Below, piece by piece: positions 6,126 to 7,327 of a DNA stretch of 7,327 bases. Location of the stretch: positions 1 through 7,327 of the forward strand of contig CAXMOO010000218.1 in assembly GCA_964195005.1 (NCBI GenBank). The letters run 5' to 3'. The notes under the pieces were generated by a model. The model ran no database searches, was not told where the DNA came from, and saw only the letters and a program-made list of their open reading frames with translations. Each line of letters starts with the position of its first letter. Within the stretch, counting starts at the first letter, position 1. The translations under genes were made by a program, and so were the position numbers. This stretch comes from JAUXLW01 sp964195005 (GTDB lineage Bacteria > Actinomycetota > Acidimicrobiia > Spongiisociales > SHLN01).

Positions 6126-7205
6126 TTAGTCCTTGGCCGCCCCGGCCAGCAGAAGCCCTTCGGGAGTACGTTGCAGGGGCAGCTCGACTACCTGGCCGGT
6201 TTCCGCCGAAAGATCGGCTGCCAGGTAGACCTCCATAGCGATCCGCGCCAGTTTGGCGTCGACCATGACCCCGCGGTCGTAGGCGACGGCCTCGAGGAAG
6301 TGAATCGTTTCCCTCTCCATCGGCCCGGCGTAGACGTGGTCCACGTACTCACCGGGCATTGTGGAGAGCGGGAACTCCACGCCATTCCTGGTCGTGTTGA
6401 GCACAATGTCCTTGTGGCTCGCGTCCATCATCAAGACACCGTCGGTGCCAACGAACTCGATCCAGGTCGCCGAGTAATTCGGGTACCCAACCGGAAGGGA
6501 CCAGCCCGCGCCGATGGTCACGGTGACTCCGTCATCCATGGTGATAATCATCACCTGGGTGTCCGGCACCCCTTGATCGGCTTCACGGGCCCCCCATGCC
6601 ACCTGGGAGTAGACGCGAACCGGGCGCCGCGGCTCTAGACACCACAGGGAAAAGTCGATGTCGTGAGTGGCCTCCATCGCGGCAGGAGACAATTTGGTCC
6701 GGGACCCGATTTTTTCCCCGAGCGACCTGGTGATGTGACGACTGATGAGCACGCTGACCGGGTCCCCGAGTGTGCCGTCGCCAACGCTGCGCTTGACGAG
6801 GGCCTGCTTGGAGTTAAAGCGTTGCGAGTACCCGATAGTGAATTTGACGGCGTTCGACTCGGCCAGCCCGACCAGCTCGTCCGCCTCCTCGAGAGTGATG
6901 GCCATGGGCTTTTCCAGCAGCACATGCTTGCCTGCCTCTAGGGCCGCTTTCGCCATCGGATAATGGATGGTCTCCGGCGTGGCCGAGATAATGAGAGCCG
7001 CAATTGCCGGATTGGCGACCAACTCCTCCCAATTCTCGGTTGCATTGCTCGCTCCGGTGCTGGCTGCTACCTCTGCTAGTCGTTCAGGTTTGATCTCGGC
7101 CAGGTGAAGCGAACTGACCAGAGCGCTGTTCGCAGCTGCGGTCGCCCGGATGCCGCCGCACCAGCCGGTGCCGATAATGCCTAACTCGATTGGTTTCATG
7201 CTCAT
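6126..7205 (-). CDS. Gfo/Idh/MocA family oxidoreductase
   Basis: A complete 359-residue NAD(P)-dependent dehydrogenase of the Gfo/Idh/MocA family, cytoplasmic. The N-terminal Rossmann domain has GIIGTGWCGG (residues 9-18), the ISATPETIHYPMA strand-turn (73-85) and the diagnostic EKP at 98-100 with Lys99 next to the nicotinamide. The C-terminal alpha/beta domain follows from about residue 125 (GYSQRFN). The conserved His181-Asp182-Ile-Asp184 group (EATHDIDFSLW) is at the expected catalytic place. The C-terminal beta sheet contains ATWIEFVGTDGVLMMD. Relatives oxidise sugars, inositols, sugar acids or other polyols, or reduce biliverdin; the substrate here is not determined. I chose ATG 7205-7203 because it overlaps the stop of the upstream amidohydrolase as ATGA; a second ATG two codons in (7199-7197) is possible. 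No Shine-Dalgarno is evident, which suits coupled translation. Its length is typical and no lesion is seen. Confidence 0.93.
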   Translation of the reverse strand: MSMKPIELGIIGTGWCGGIRATAAANSALVSSLHLAEIKPERLAEVAASTGASNATENWEELVANPAIAALIISATPETIHYPMAKAALEAGKHVLLEKPMAITLEEADELVGLAESNAVKFTIGYSQRFNSKQALVKRSVGDGTLGDPVSVLISRHITRSLGEKIGSRTKLSPAAMEATHDIDFSLWCLEPRRPVRVYSQVAWGAREADQGVPDTQVMIITMDDGVTVTIGAGWSLPVGYPNYSATWIEFVGTDGVLMMDASHKDIVLNTTRNGVEFPLSTMPGEYVDHVYAGPMERETIHFLEAVAYDRGVMVDAKLARIAMEVYLAADLSAETGQVVELPLQRTPEGLLLAGAAKD

Positions 7206-7327
7206 AAGCCTAGAAGCCGTTCGGCATTGTTGCCGCTAATGAGAGCAACGTCTTCCGCTCGCAGGCCCTTCACCCCGTTGAGCAGACCAACTGGATCGCT
7301 CTCGCCCATGTCGTACGGATAGTCGGT
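7202..7327 (-). CDS. amidohydrolase (ACMSD-like, PF04909), C-terminal part only
   Basis: The last 41 codons of a minus-strand gene that begins right of the window. The visible part starts TDYPYDMGESDPVGLL and ends SGNNAERLLGL before TGA 7204-7202. The DYP block carries the metal-ligand Asp of aminocarboxymuconate-semialdehyde decarboxylase-type amidohydrolases, and GN-A-LLGL is the family's usual C-terminal helix. These Zn-dependent TIM-barrel enzymes decarboxylate or hydrolyse cyclic or unsaturated acids in aromatic and related catabolism. The stop overlaps the Gfo/Idh start, so the two genes form one operon. The right edge truncates it; there is no sign of damage in what is visible. It belongs to the same family as the remnant at 4311-4487. 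Confidence 0.85.
   Translation of the reverse strand, partial: TDYPYDMGESDPVGLLNGVKGLRAEDVALISGNNAERLLGL

Noticed and set aside
6066..6638. 190-codon plus-strand open frame opposite the Gfo/Idh gene
   Set aside because: Antisense shadow of a gene with clear Rossmann, EKP and HxxD motifs.

Overview
This window is GC-rich (roughly 60% by eye, not computed) and densely packed, with stop/start overlaps between several genes. It reads as a bacterial catabolic region. The mix of enzymes fits a heterotroph from groups such as Acidimicrobiia-type Actinomycetota or marine Chloroflexota. That placement is inference: the window has no rRNA, tRNA or phylogenetic marker gene. No phage, CRISPR, transposase or toxin-antitoxin gene is visible.

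Layout: a CitE-like (HpcH/HpaI family) C-C lyase is on the minus strand (143-1024). A 179-bp divergent intergenic region separates it from a plus-strand operon (1204-4310). The operon encodes a TRAP-type substrate-binding protein, an SDR dehydrogenase, a small cupin and an Ldh-family 2-hydroxyacid dehydrogenase. Two junctions overlap by 4 and 4 bases (ATGA, GTGA) and the third is a 16-bp gap with a strong Shine-Dalgarno, so one transcript is likely. The binding protein has no signal peptide and no DctQ/DctM partner in view.

Abutting the operon's 3' end is the beheaded N-terminus (about 50-60 codons, minus strand) of an ACMSD-like amidohydrolase. A ten-helix EamA/DMT exporter follows on the plus strand (4559-5563). 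On the minus strand come a carboxymuconolactone decarboxylase (CMD) family gene broken by one 2-base frameshift (5518-6032), an intact Gfo/Idh/MocA dehydrogenase (6126-7205) and, overlapping its start by ATGA, the C-terminal 41 codons of a second ACMSD-like amidohydrolase that runs off the right edge.

Taken together the region looks like two neighbouring small-molecule degradation modules. One is a hydroxyacid module (two dehydrogenases, a cupin, a binding protein and a divergent acyl-CoA or hydroxyacid lyase). The other is an amidohydrolase/Gfo-Idh/CMD module facing it. The substrate cannot be read from sequence. I see no wholly new system. The points most worth checking are the leaderless TRAP binding protein, the amidohydrolase remnant beside a complete-looking relative, and the CMD frameshift.
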